Notes: generated by a model from the letters alone, not told the origin. Counted from the stretch's first letter, positions 1 to 11,056 are shown. The stretch: DNA of 64,000 nt from Phoenix dactylifera (GCF_009389715.1 NC_052395.1:3286001-3350000), one strand, 5' to 3'. A program made the numbers and translations.

Positions 1-532
1 CCTTCATGCCTCGATATTATTATGTCAAGATCCATGCTAGTTTGTTGTGCTAACACAAGACTTGCAATGGGGACTGATGTTATACTGTCTTGGTGCATTA
101 AGATGCTTATGGCATATTTTAATATATTGCCTTGTTGTGCAACCACAAGGGCAATATTATTTGAATATGACTATATGGAAATGAAGGGTTTGACTTAACT
201 AAAATATTATTGTTTGTTGTGCTAACACAAGGTAATAAGTATTTTAAGAGGACAAGATAAAGTTGAGAATTGCATGAGATGCAATTGGAAAGAGTTTCCT
301 ACCTTTGAACTCATAAGAGTTTGTTGTATAAACACAAGGCTTTTTATGATGAATTAGGATCTCAACCCTACTAAGAAAAATTATATTTTCACGTTTATCA
401 TAGGAGAGGGCTATGATATTCGATAAAAATAGTAGGAGACAAATTAGATTAAAGTCCTTATCTAGTTGCAAACATGTCATCATGATTGGTCTGCTTATAT
501 TAGTTTTGTTCTTGCATATGTAGAATTATTAA
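1..532 (+). repeat. Copia-1 untranslated leader with four short hairpin repeats
   Basis: A motif TTGTG-N4-CACAA, able to fold into a five-base-pair stem with a four-base loop, occurs at 45-58, 135-148, 217-230 and, with one changed stem base, at 324-337. Each copy is followed by AG. Spacing is 82 to 107 bases. The tract lies directly before the gag start at 533, so it belongs to the element's leader RNA. A role in packaging or translation is conceivable but not shown. Confidence 0.6.
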
Positions 533-1504
533 ATGGCTGCTTCACTTTCACTAAGAGGCATCTTAGATGCCAACAAGTTGGCCGGACCAAACTATGTGGA
601 CTGGTTGAGGAATTTAAAGATAGTACTCACTCAGGAGAAAATTTTCTATATACTTGAAACCCCTGATCTTGGAGATCTAGGGGATGATGCTACAGAAGAG
701 GAGGTTGCCACACATAAGATGTGGAAAAATGACAGTGTGACTGTCAAATGTATCATACTTGCCTCTATGAGCAATGAATTACAGAGACAACATGAAGGCA
801 TGGACACTCAATCCATACTTCTCAATTTAAAAGAGTTGTATGGAGAACAAAGCAGGACTGCTAGGTATGAGATATCTAAGCAGTTGTTCCGTGCTAGAAT
901 GAATGAAGGAACTCCAGTGCAAAACCATGTTCTTATGGTTATAGACTTGATCACCAGATTAAGTCAATTAGGTTTTGCTATGGATAGTAAGCTCGGTCAG
1001 GATTTGATCCTGCAATCACTGCCTGATTCATTCTCTCAGTTTGTTGTGAACTTTCACATGAACAAGCTGAACACCTCCCTGCCCGAGCTGTTAAATATGC
1101 TCAAAATAGCTGAAGGGCATATTAAGAAGGATAAAGGTCCACTCCTTCTTATAAATAGCACCTCTATGAGGAAATCGAAAAATAAGGGTTCTAAGAAACG
1201 ATTGAACCCCAAGAGTAGCATCAAAAAGAAAAAAGGAAAGAAAAACTCCGGATCAAGTACCTATTTTCATTGCGGCAAAGCTGGCCACTGGAAAAGGAAT
1301 TGCAAGAGTTTTCTTGCAAGTATGAAGACCGATGCAAGAGTTGCATCAAAAGGTATGTTTATGTTACATGCCAACTTGTCATTAAGTTCTTCAAATTCAA
1401 ATTCATGGGTATTGGATACCGGCTGTGGTTTTCACATTTGCAAATCTTTGCATGGACTACAGAAAATTAAAATTTTGAATAAAGGTGACTTCGAGCTGTA
1501 TGGC
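533..1504 (+). pseudogene. Copia-1 gag and start of protease (5' part of polyprotein)
   Basis: The frame opens with MAASLSLRGILDANKL and a UBN2-type gag domain (roughly residues 20-200). A Lys-rich stretch follows (about 207-240), then one zinc knuckle around residues 243-258 and the protease active-site segment WVLDTG near residue 289. The knuckle should be CX2CX4HX4C, but its first Cys is Tyr (codon TAT), so zinc binding is probably lost. Coding continuity ends at 1504, where the gypsy LTR begins; the last codons of the open frame (1505-1537) belong to that LTR. The protein would form virus-like particles and cleave the polyprotein; this copy cannot do so alone. Confidence 0.9.
1500..1504. 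repeat. Target-site duplication ATGGC, left copy (gypsy solo LTR)
   Basis: ATGGC immediately precedes the LTR start TGTAATAACC at 1505. The identical five bases follow the LTR end TGACA at 11052-11056. A five-base duplication is typical for LTR-element integration. Confidence 0.92.
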
Positions 1505-1559
1505 TGTAATAACCCCAAAATTTTTATTTTTTTTTAAGGGATAGAATAGTCCTTTAAAA

Positions 1560-1700
1560 TTGATATAAGGGGTAAAATTGGAAGGAATCAAAAGATAATG
1601 GCATAGTTGTAGATGCGTTGAAGTGGTATGGGTAAAATTGGAAAGGAATCAAAAGTTAATGGCATAACAGTAGATATGTTGAAGTGTTAGGGGCAAAATG
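1560..1700. repeat. Two-copy direct repeat in the gypsy LTR
   Basis: A unit of about 63 bases beginning GGGTAAAATTGGAAGGAATC occurs twice in tandem, each copy continuing through AATGGCATA and GTTGAAGTG. A third start (GGGGCAAAATG) follows but diverges at once. Confidence 0.7.
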
Positions 1701-2478
1701 AGAATTTAATAATATTAAACAAAGGGTGAATAGTGTTTTGATGTGATTTAATTAGGGGGGTTTGCTGTGGCTTTTGGATGGAAACCGAGAGAGAGTCACA
1801 GAGGGGGAAGTCTCAGACGGACAGAGAGAAGAAAAAGAAGAAGAGAAAAAGAAAGGAAGAAAAGAAGAGGAAGAAGAAGAAGAAAAAAGAAGGGAAGGAA
1901 ATTCCGGTTGCGCTGCCAGCTGAAGGAAAAAGTGTAGTCTCCTTCCCCTCTACGCAAGGACCTCGATTTCCAAAAAGAAAAAGGTAAATATCCGTCCCTA
2001 TCTAGTCTTTTGATGACATTAGGCTATACAAAGGGTGGATATAGTCTAGAGGGGTCGGGTAAGGGTTGTAGAGGCAGTTAAAAGAGGAAGAATCGGATTT
2101 TGACAAATTTTTCCAGCACTACGAAAAAATTGTGTCGAAGTTCCAACTTCGGCGAATTATTTAGGGGGTCAAACGACCTTCGATAGCAATGCATGTTACC
2201 TCTTTGGAATCTCCTATGAGTGTAGAATGTTAGGTAAAAATTTTATCAAATCTAGAGTTTGGAAAGTGGATCAAACCCGGGATGAAGTAACCGGCTGTCG
2301 GTCCGGGTTACTGTTCATCCGGGTGGAAAAATAAGAAATTTTATGCCAAAATAGGGTATTAAGCCTAGATTAGGCTAAGAAAAACCTTGTACTCGTGCAA
2401 GGGAGTCCCTAATATACATAAATGATGAGTTAATTAATAGAAAAAGAAAAAGAGAAAGAAAAAAAAAGATTTAGGGAA

Positions 2479-2483
2479 CGGGG
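2479..2483. repeat. Target-site duplication CGGGG, left copy (Copia-2)
   Basis: CGGGG directly precedes the 5' LTR at 2484 and is repeated directly after the 3' LTR at 9121-9125. Confidence 0.93.
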
Positions 2484-2933
2484 TGTAAGAATATTATAAA
2501 TTAATATTCTATTAAAGTGTCCCACACACCCTATAATACCCAATTAAAGGATTATGGGTCATTACTAGTCCAATTGTATTTATGGGTAGAAAACCTATTA
2601 AAAGAATCTTTTGGTCTTCTTGCTCGTAAGAGCCTTTTGGTTTTCTTGCTGGTAGAAAACCTATTAAAAGAGTCCTTTGGTCTTCTTGATGGTGAGAGAC
2701 TTATAAAAGAAATGAGAGACTCTAGGGTTCATACCTACAATATAATTTGTGCCTCTAACCATCGTGAGACACTATTGAGGAACATTGTTAGGGTGATCCT
2801 TCTCTCTAAAAGCAAGGACAGATTTTAGCAATGGATACAGGTATGTCTATATAGTTTTATATTCCGCATTGATTGTGATTAACATGATAATCCAAGATCT
2901 TCTTGATGTATTTTCATATTTGAAAATATAACA
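2484..2933 (+). repeat. Copia-2 5' LTR
   Basis: 450 bases, TG...CA ends. It contains a TATA-like TATAAAAG at 2702-2709 and an internal repeated segment built around AGAAAACCTATTAAAAGA (near 2587 and 2652). Differences from the 3' LTR are at 2709, 2774, 2819 and 2895. The 103-codon open frame inside it is also in the other LTR and is not a gene. Confidence 0.93.
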
Positions 2934-2935
2934 TT

Positions 2936-2952
2936 TGGTATCAGAGCCATTG
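2936..2952 (+). other. Primer-binding site of Copia-2 (initiator Met-tRNA type)
   Basis: TGGTATCAGAGCC lies two bases inside the 5' LTR. This is the classic sequence complementary to the 3' end of plant initiator methionine tRNA, used to prime minus-strand cDNA synthesis. Confidence 0.9.
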
Positions 2953-4577
2953 TTGTGGATTATTATGTTTTTCCATTGATATTAAGAATCTGCCATCAAA
3001 TAAGGTTTGGAGATTATGATGGATTTATGTACTTCATTTCTGTCTACTTAGTTTTATAACCTATTATCAAAAATTTGTCCTAGAGCTATATAGATATGCA
3101 TGCCTTCCACGTGTTTGTCAAATTGACTCATCAACATTTCCTTTGTGGATACAGTTGCTGTATTGCATATCAGTTCTAAAAATTGTGGACAAGTTTTTCA
3201 TAGTTGTATATTCATACTAAGCATTCCTATAGAAGTTATTAGTGGCAAAATAAACTTCTCTGCATTTTGTTTGTCCATACCTCTGTTTAGTTCTTAAAAT
3301 ATTTTCTGTCCTTCTGATCATGTCAAGGAATATTCCTCTTTTTTTGAAGTTGCTATGGTTGTTGTGCCTGTTATTATTGATATAGTTTGGCTTGGTCTGA
3401 ATTGATCTTGGGCTCATAAAAGCAGGGTATGGTCTTTGACCCAACAGGCTTGGAAGTTGGAACATTGTATTTTATGCATAAATGACAAATCCACTGCTTA
3501 TAGTGTTATGTTGACAGAAATTCATAACAATTTTTTTTTAAAATTCCTCATGATGTTCTCTTCTGAAACGTCCTCATTCACAGTTTAAATGAATGAAAGT
3601 TCAAGTAAACCTTTTCAATCATTTATACAGTTCCTGTCTATTTTGGTCCATGGCATATTCTGATGCATCTTGCTTGCTCAAGTATGGAACACCATTTCAT
3701 CCATCTGAATCCATTCCATTTTATTAGCACTTGACATGAACTTTAGAAGAGATTGCCCATATTGTCATTGTAATCATCTAAGATGATCAATGGGTACAGA
3801 GAAAGTGCATGTCCAATCTTTGCACAAGTTGCTGGATAATCTTAGTCCAACAATATGAGTACTGGCCTTATGTTTAACCAAGGTTTGGGCTGGCCTTGCG
3901 CCCATGAACAGTAGATGGGGGTTGACTTGAACCTGCCGAGAATGATTATTATATTATTATTTTTAATATTATTTTATTTTCAAAAAAAAAAGAGGTGAAA
4001 ATTATTCTTATTACCTCTAGATTACCTTGTGCCCATTATGTGTTAAATTCTTAACTATTAATTGAATTTTATTATGGTTGGGCATGTATTTGTATGTAGA
4101 AATCTTAGTCCATTATATGTAAAATTCCATTATTACTTGATGAATTTTATTTATTGATTGGACATGAATTGTTTGAGGTAATCTATTTGTACTAAAATCA
4201 AGTGAGAATTTGTTTGCCCAAAGGTACAAAATCTTACCTGATTTTAGATGGCAAATATTTGACATCATAATTATGAATGGATAATATTGGAGGGAACACT
4301 TGTATGTTAGGATCCTCCCAAAGGTTGGATCTTAATGATACGATTAGTTCATCCACTAATTTTTAATGTTGGAAGGAACAATTTGTATGTGAAAATTTCC
4401 TACCCAAAGGAGAAATTTTGATGATACTACTAGTTCATCCACAGAATTTAAATGCCGGAAGGAACACTTGTATGTTAGGATTCTCCCAAAGGTTGGATTT
4501 TAATGATACTCTAGTTCATCCATTATGATTTAAATTCTGATTATTATATTTATGAGTGTCTAATTCAAAGCATTAAT
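2953..4577 (+). other. Copia-2 long untranslated leader
   Basis: About 1.6 kb between the primer-binding site and the gag frame has no coding signal on either strand. The 3' third carries the CCCAAAGG repeats annotated separately. A CTTTGCAG at about 4594-4603, just after the first in-frame ATG, could be a splice acceptor, which would move the true gag start downstream; this is inference. Confidence 0.6.
4217..4540 (+). repeat. Leader repeats of Copia-2 with CCCAAAGG core
   Basis: CCCAAAGG occurs at 4217, 4317, 4403 and 4485, spaced 100, 86 and 82 bases. The last three units are recognisable over about 80 bases (GGAAGGAACA, TTGTATGT, CCCAAAGG, ATGATAC, TAGTTCATCCA). A related series is in the leader of Copia-3. 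Confidence 0.8.
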
Positions 4578-7500
4578 GTGATTAAATTGAAATTCTTTGC
4601 AGTAAGTGTACCGGTCTCTTTACATTCACAAGCATCATCTGTCCCTATGCTGAATGGGAGTAACTTTTCAGAATGGATGGAGAGGGTCAGATTCACCTTA
4701 GGAGTTCTTGATCTAGATTTATCCCTTTTGACCCCAAAACCAGCTGCTCTTACTGAAAACAGTAGCAAAGATGAGAAAGACAATTTCAAAGCCTGGGAGA
4801 GATCAAATAGGTTGAGCCTCATGTTTTTAAGAATGACCATAGCTGGAAACATCAAACACTCACTCCCTAGTACAGAGGATGCCAAAACCTTTTTGACAAG
4901 TGTTGAGGAGAGATTTCGCTCAGCAGATAAGTCTTTAGCGGGGACCTTAATGGCTAGACTTACCACCATGAAATATAATGGGGCTAAGGGAATGCAAGAG
5001 CATATCCTTGAGATGACAAATATAGCTGCCAAACTTGAAACTCTAGGAATGAAAGTAGAGGAGTCCTTTATTGTTCAATTCATCCTGAACTCATTGCCAC
5101 CTCAGTATGGTCCATTCCAGATGCACTACAATTCTATCAAGGATAAATGGAATGGGAATGAGTTGGCTAGTATGGTGGTTCAGGAGGAGATAAGATTAAA
5201 ACAACAAGGGACTTTTTCTGCTAATTTTGTGACTCAAGAAGCTGGAAAGAAAAAGCATCATTATGGGAAAGGAAAGAAACAAGCACCACCAAAGGGAAAG
5301 GGACCTGCTAAAGGCAATCAGGTTCAAGGAAAGGATACAAAATGTCATTTCTGTAGGAAGCCTGGACACATGAAAGCTGAGTATCCAAAACGTAAGGCTT
5401 GGTTCGAAAAGAAGGGTAAGCTTTATGCTTGTGTATGTTTCGAATCAAATCTTGTAAGCGTTCCTACTAATACTTGGTGGTTAGATTCGGGTGCTAATGT
5501 TCATGTTTCCGTAACAATGCAGGGATTCCTTACAAGCCGTACACCAAATCCAATTGAACGTTTCATCTTCATGGGAAATGAGAATAAGGCCGAAGTTTTG
5601 GCCATTGGAACCTTTCGTTTAATTTTAAGTACCGGTCATTGTTTAGACCTTCATGATACTGTTTTTGTGCCTTCTGTAAGGCGTAATTTGATTTCCTTGT
5701 CAAGACTTGACATTGATGGCTACTCTTTTTCCTTTCAGAATGGTTGTTTTAGTTTGTTTAAGAATGTTATTCCTATTGGTTCTGGTTTCCTTTCTAATGG
5801 CCTTTATCAGCTTTGCCTTGATAATACCTTTGTTAAAAATGTTTACACCCAACACCATGAAGTTTGTATTGGAATGAAAAGGAACATGATTAATGAAAAG
5901 TCTTATGACTTGTGGCATAAAAGGTTGGGGCATATCTCCAAAGAAAGGTTACAAAGATTAGTAAAGGAAGGGATTCTTCCGGTTTTGGATTTTACTGATC
6001 TCGGTATGTGTGTGGATTGCATTAAAGGAAAGCAAACCAAACATACAAAGAAAAGTGCCACAAGGAGTAAGGAGCTTCTTGAAATAATTCATACAGATAT
6101 ATGTGGACCTTTCTCCACAGAATGTTTCGGGGGAGAAAAGTATTTTATCACCTTCATAGATGATTTTTCACGGTATGGATATATTTATTTGCTACGTGAG
6201 AAATCTCAAGCCGCTACGGTCCTTGAGATATTTCTCACTGAGGTTGAAAGGCAATTAGATAGAAAGGTGAAAATCATTAGATCGGATCGAGGTGGTGAGT
6301 ACTATGGTAGATATGATGAATCGGGTCGTAACCCTGGCCCATTCGCCAAACTTCTTGAACAACGTGGCATTGTGGCACAATACACTATGCCTGGTACGCC
6401 TCAGCAGAATGGTGTTGCTGAGAGGCGTAATCGGACATTACTAGATATGGTTAGAAGTATGATAAGCAATTCTACCTTACCTAAGTCATTGTGGAGTGAA
6501 GCTCTTAAGACTGCTGTGTATATCTTAAACCGTGTCCCTAGTAAGTCAGTTCCAAAAACTCCTTTTGAGTTATGGACTGGAAGGGTACCAAGTTTGAGAC
6601 ATATGCATGTCTGGGGTTGTCCAGCTGAAGCAAGGCTTTACAGTCCACATGAAAAGAAATTGGATCCTAGAACTGTAAGCGGGTACTTTATTGGTTACCC
6701 AGAGAGATCCAAAGGGTATAGGTTTTATTGTCCAAACCATAGTCCAAGAATAGTAGAAACTGGAAATGCCAAATTCCTTGAGCTTAGTGAAGTCAGTAGG
6801 AGTAAAGAATTGAGAGATGTAATCATTGAGGAAGTACGGGTTGATGTTCCAATACCCACTTTTTCAGAAAGCATTACTGTTCCGCTTAATGATCATTCTA
6901 ATGATACTGTGGAACAAGTAAATAATGATCCATCTCATAATGAGAATGCCACTGATGAACAAGCTATGGAGATACCAGAACAGATGATGTTACGCAGATC
7001 TCAGAGGGAACGGAGACCTGCTATTTCATCTGATTATGTAATATATGTCCAGGAACATGAATTTGACATTGGAACAAGTAATGATCCAGTTACGTTTTCA
7101 CAAATTAAAGGAAGAAGTGATTCTGATAAATGGATTGATGCCATAAAGGAAGAGTTAAAATCCATGGCCCAAAACAAAGTCTGGGATCTTGTTGAATTGC
7201 CTGAAGGATGCAAAAGAGTCGGATGTAAATGGGTTTTCAAAAGAAAACATGACTCTAAAGGCAATGTGCAACAATATAAAGCCAGACTTGTGGCAAAAGG
7301 TTTTACTCAGAAACAGGGCATTGATTATAAAGAGACTTTTTCTCCAGTATCTAAAAAGGACTCTTTCAGAATCATTATGGCATTGGTGGCTCATTTCGAT
7401 TTGGAGTTGCACCAAATGGATGTGAAAACGGCCTTTTTGAATGGAAGTTTGGATGAAGAGGTCTACATGGAGCAGCCGGAAGGCTTCTCTGAAGAGGGTA

Positions 7501-7841
7501 AAGGTCACTTGGTTTGTAAGCTCAATAAGTCAATCTATGGACTTAAACAAGCTTCTCGACAATGGTATCTAAAGTTTCATAATACCATTATTACCTTTGG
7601 ATTTAAGAAAAACGTCGTTGATCGATGTATATATCTAAAGGTCAGTGGGAGCAAGTTTATTTTTCTAGTCCTGTATGTTGATGACATATTGTTGGGCAGT
7701 AGTGATATGGGTTTACTGTATGAAACTAAGAGTTTTCTCTCAAAGAATTTTGAAATGAAAGACATGGGTGAGGCATCTTTCGTGATTGGAATCGAAATCT
7801 TTCGAGACCGAAAACGAGGATTGTTGGGATTGTCTCAATGA
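4578..7841 (+). pseudogene. Copia-2 gag-pol polyprotein, C-terminally interrupted
   Basis: 1087 codons. Approximate order by residue: UBN2 gag (60-200), zinc knuckle (256-269), protease WWLDSGA (300), GAG-pre-integrase LWHKRLGH (444), integrase with HTD (504), DDF (about 526), RSDRGGEYY (568) and NGVAERRN (610), then RT from about 860 with YVDD near 1033. The final knuckle Cys is Tyr. Integrase and RT catalytic residues look intact. The frame ends in TGA TAG at 7839-7844 right after GLSQ. The next codons in the same frame encode the RNase H tail, so about 160 residues (judged from Copia-3) are deleted at this point. The start shown is the first in-frame ATG and may be upstream of the true one. 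Confidence 0.92.
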
Positions 7842-7844
7842 TAG

Positions 7845-8180
7845 TTTGTGGCGTGCTTTGAAGCCACAGTGCATGGTTTATGGCTGAGGAACTTTATCTC
7901 AGGACTTGGAGTTGTCGACTCTATAGCCAAGCCGCTGAGAATTTATTGTGATAATTCCTCTGCAGTCTTTTTCTCCAAGAATGACAAGTATTCTAATGGT
8001 GCGAAGCATATGGAGCTCAAATACCTTAGTGTCAAGGAGGAAGTACAGAAACAAACAGTGTCCATAGAACACATCGAGACTTCACTTATGATTGCTGATC
8101 CTTTGACGAAAGGATTAACAGGAAAGAAATTTAAAGAACATGTTGACAGTATGGGTCTTATGTATTTATCCATGTTTTGA
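7845..8180 (+). pseudogene. Copia-2 RNase H C-terminal remnant
   Basis: It continues the gag-pol frame after two stops, with FVACFEA, an IYCDNSS segment holding one RNase H acidic residue, and the typical end IADPLTKGL. The two earlier acidic residues of RNase H lay in the deleted part, so no active RNase H can be made. It ends TGA at 8178-8180, about 480 bases before the polypurine tract. Confidence 0.88.
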
Positions 8181-8659
8181 ACATGTTAGTGAGCTCATTA
8201 ATGTATTAAATGTTTTCTTCAAGACATACATGGATATCCAAGTATAATTGTTTCTGTTTTCTTGTTTTCCACTTATATGTACATTGAATTGTGTGGATGA
8301 AAGATGACAAGAAAAATGTCTGAAATAGACATGAATATGAACCCAAGGCATAATGATAGTAGCCTTAAACCCCTATAAAAGATCATGTTGAATGAAGTTG
8401 CTAGTGTTGTGGTACATGGAAGGAATTTTGTTGATTGAATAACAAATGACCGCCATGACTCGCATTGGTAACCAATTTGACATTGATATAATGGAACTCA
8501 TATGAAGTATATTGGACTAGGAAGGTTTTCTAATGAAAAGCGTGCACGTGCATGATTTTAATGTCATAACCCATAATAGTCGTTTATTAAAAAAAAAAAA
8601 AATTGAAGTATTTTCAAATTACGAAGAATGTTTTATTTTGTTTTATGGGTGTATGGGTC

Positions 8660-8670
8660 AAGTGGGAGAA
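8660..8670 (+). other. Polypurine tract of Copia-2
   Basis: AAGTGGGAGAA abuts the 3' LTR start TGTAAG. It is the expected plus-strand primer site, and the same core AAGTGGGAGA precedes the Copia-1 3' LTR. Confidence 0.85.
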
Positions 8671-9120
8671 TGTAAGAATATTATAAATTAATATTCTATT
8701 AAAGTGTCCCACACACCCTATAATACCCAATTAAAGGATTATGGGTCATTACTAGTCCAATTGTATTTATGGGTAGAAAACCTATTAAAAGAATCTTTTG
8801 GTCTTCTTGCTCGTAAGAGCCTTTTGGTTTTCTTGCTGGTAGAAAACCTATTAAAAGAGTCCTTTGGTCTTCTTGATGGTGAGAGACTTATAAAAAAAAT
8901 GAGAGACTCTAGGGTTCATACCTACAATATAATTTGTGCCTCTAACCATCGTGAGACACTCTTGAGGAACATTGTTAGGGTGATCCTTCTCTCTAAAAGC
9001 AAGGATAGATTTTAGCAATGGATACAGGTATGTCTATATAGTTTTATATTCCGCATTGATTGTGATTAACATGATAATCCACGATCTTCTTGATGTATTT
9101 TCATATTTGAAAATATAACA
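8671..9120 (+). repeat. Copia-2 3' LTR
   Basis: 450 bases, identical to the 5' LTR except at four sites. One of them changes the last base of the TATA-like box (TATAAAAA at 8889-8896). Confidence 0.93.
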
Positions 9121-9125
9121 CGGGG
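9121..9125. repeat. Target-site duplication CGGGG, right copy (Copia-2)
   Basis: Matches 2479-2483 exactly and abuts the LTR end ATAACA. Confidence 0.93.
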
Positions 9126-10012
9126 GAGTTGAATCAATTAAAGTTCCCTATATTATAATTGGCACGTAGATTATGGCCCTTGATACAAGACTAAATGTAT
9201 TGTAAATGTATGTCACAGTTAGGCAAGAAGTTAGGAAACAAGAAAAAGAAGCCCCCTACTGCCTACTATAAAGTTTTGGAGGCGTATCGAGGCCGTGCCG
9301 GATCGGCAGGTGAGTGGGAGTTTGTACTTTGCACCATGAGCACATTCCTTATTCATTTTCATGAATGTTGCCAAGTGTGACTTGATTCCACCTGAGCTTA
9401 TTGATTAATTGTTGTAGCAGATTCCTCTATAAATCTTGATTCTCTATGCTTGGTTATTCTGTACATGCATTTGAGGAAACATTGAGAGAAATTACGAGGG
9501 GTTGATGAGTAATCAAATTGATTCCGAATTGTGAAATGATTTTTTTTGTAAATTGATTTCATTTCCTCTATTTCAAAGATTTGTAGAGCCTTTTTAGTGG
9601 TATATTGAGTTGTATTGCACTTCCTTGACCCTCACTCCCAACCCTAATATTAGTTTATGATTGGGTTGGAGTCGAGTGAGTGGTAGTCTTGATCATACTC
9701 CTTTTTAGTAGAGTATTGGGAGGGTGCATTATGGCATTCATGCATGGCTTGGCAGTATCTGCAGGACACCTATAGTCGATGGGGTTGAACATCGGCCTTT
9801 GTGCACATAGTAGCCTTCTGGGTGGGCGGAGCCCAGTCCCTTCCTAGGGGGGACACGGCCCTAGGCGTAGGATCGGCCGGTCCTACGACTTATATTCTGC
9901 TTGCCGCCGGGCATAGTAAGACCCCGCGAGGTGCAGTATGGCTTTCCGCGGATGTAGAATTCCCGCAAGGTACCATTTAGTATATAGATGTGAGATGGAT
10001 TTCTGTTCTGGA

Positions 10013-10690
10013 TACTGGCCAGCATTTACATGATCAGTGTGATGTCTTATCCTGCATATGCATGTGATAGTGGGGAGTTGTTGCTGGTTCGCCTGGGGCG
10101 TAAAACTCACCTCCCGATAGCTGTCTAGCATTTACATTATCGGTATGGTGTCCTATCCTGCAAATGCATGTGATAGTAGGGAGTTGTTGCTGGTTCGTCT
10201 GGGGCATAAAACCCACCTCCCGACAGCTGTCTAGCATTTACATTATCGATATGGTATCTTATCCTGCATATGCATGTGACAGTAGGGAGTTGTTGCTGGT
10301 TCGCCTGGGGCGTAAAATCCACCTCCCGTCAGCTGTCTAGTGATGATTTCGCATATTGACACCCTGATTTACATATTGGTGTGGTGTCATATTCTATGTA
10401 TGCATGTGATAGTGGGGAGTTGTTGCTGGTTCGCCTGGGGCATAAAACCCACCTCCCGACAGCTGTCTAGCATTTACATTATTAGTATGGTGTCTTATCC
10501 TGCATATGCATGTGACAGTAGGGAGTTGTTGCTGGTTCGCCTGGGGCGTAAAACCTACCTCCCGACAGCTGTCTAGTGGTGATTTACATATTGGTGTGGT
10601 GTCATATTCGATGTATGCATATGGCAGTAGGAAGTTGTTGCTGGTTCGCCTGGGGCGTAAAACCCACCTCCCGATAGCTGTCTTGTTGAT
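10013..10690. repeat. 106-bp tandem array inside the gypsy solo LTR, six copies
   Basis: The marker GAGTTGTTGCTGGTTCG occurs at 10075, 10181, 10287, 10417, 10523 and (one change) 10631. Spacing is 106, 106, 130, 106 and 108 bases; the 130 step holds an extra segment. Each unit also contains ACCTCCCGACAGCTGTCT, CATTTACAT and TATGCATGTGA. Copies are about 85-95% alike by eye. Short open frames across it are artefacts of the repeat. Confidence 0.92.
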
Positions 10691-11051
10691 GATTCAGCCT
10701 ATTGACACCTGATTTATATGATTCAGTACTATGACCTGTTGAGCATATTCATGAGTAGCATATATGTTGACTTGATTATTCCATATATGCTTCAGATGAG
10801 TTGATATTGATTGTGGTGATATTGATGACTTACTCCATATTCTCTATGTTGAGATCATATTCATCTTGTTATTGATCTTGAGATTTCACCTCGAGCCATG
10901 ATTATTTTGTGCATGCATCATGCCAAAATTTTCAGAATTTATTGATGATTGATAGGTAGTAGGGTTCTACGTGGTGGCTGGTGGCCTTATGCCTACCCGC
11001 ACCCTAGGACCGTCGCGGCGGCCCGCCGGAAATGGGGCGGGGGTCGTGACA

Positions 11052-11056
11052 ATGGC
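11052..11056. repeat. Target-site duplication ATGGC, right copy (gypsy solo LTR)
   Basis: Follows the LTR end TGACA. After this duplication the Copia-1 reading frame resumes in register with the part ending at 1504. Confidence 0.92.

Larger units (their letters stand above)
2484..9120 (+). mobile_element. Copia-2: young, structurally complete but RNase H-deleted Ty1/copia element
   Basis: It has two 450-bp LTRs (TGTAAGAATA...ATATAACA) that differ at only four positions, flanking CGGGG duplications, a primer-binding site at 2936, a long leader, a nearly full gag-pol frame and a polypurine tract before the 3' LTR. It is inserted in the gypsy solo LTR. About 99.1% LTR identity points to a recent insertion. 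The end of RT and the start of RNase H are missing, so it would need another copy's enzymes to move. Confidence 0.93.
1505..11051 (+). mobile_element. Ty3/gypsy-type solo LTR, about 2.9 kb, interrupted by Copia-2
   Basis: The block starts TGTAATAACCCC and ends GGGTCGTGACA, the TG...CA ends expected of an LTR, between ATGGC duplications. Removing Copia-2 and one copy of its duplication (2484-9125) leaves 2905 bases without a gag or pol frame. I read it as a solo LTR left by recombination between two LTRs, inserted in Copia-1. It carries a 63-bp direct duplication (about 1560-1690), a purine-rich tract (1778-1990) and a 106-bp tandem array (10013-10690). The strand given follows the reading of the ends and is not certain. 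A short non-autonomous element with internal sequence I failed to see is the alternative. Confidence 0.82.

Noticed and set aside
1778..1987. Lys/Arg/Glu-rich small protein
   Set aside because: A purine-rich tract in the gypsy solo LTR, not a coding sequence.
2517..2828. 103-codon frame, repeated at 8704-9015
   Set aside because: It lies wholly within the LTRs of Copia-2; the repeat reflects the LTR pair.
2936..2952. tRNA-like sequence TGGTATCAGAGCC
   Set aside because: It is the primer-binding site of Copia-2, not a tRNA gene; the same holds at 45240-45256.
10013..10690. CRISPR-like regular repeat
   Set aside because: Units are contiguous tandem repeats without unique spacers, in a plant retrotransposon LTR.
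9883..10712. Several small frames with repeated peptides
   Set aside because: Created by the 106-bp array read in different frames.
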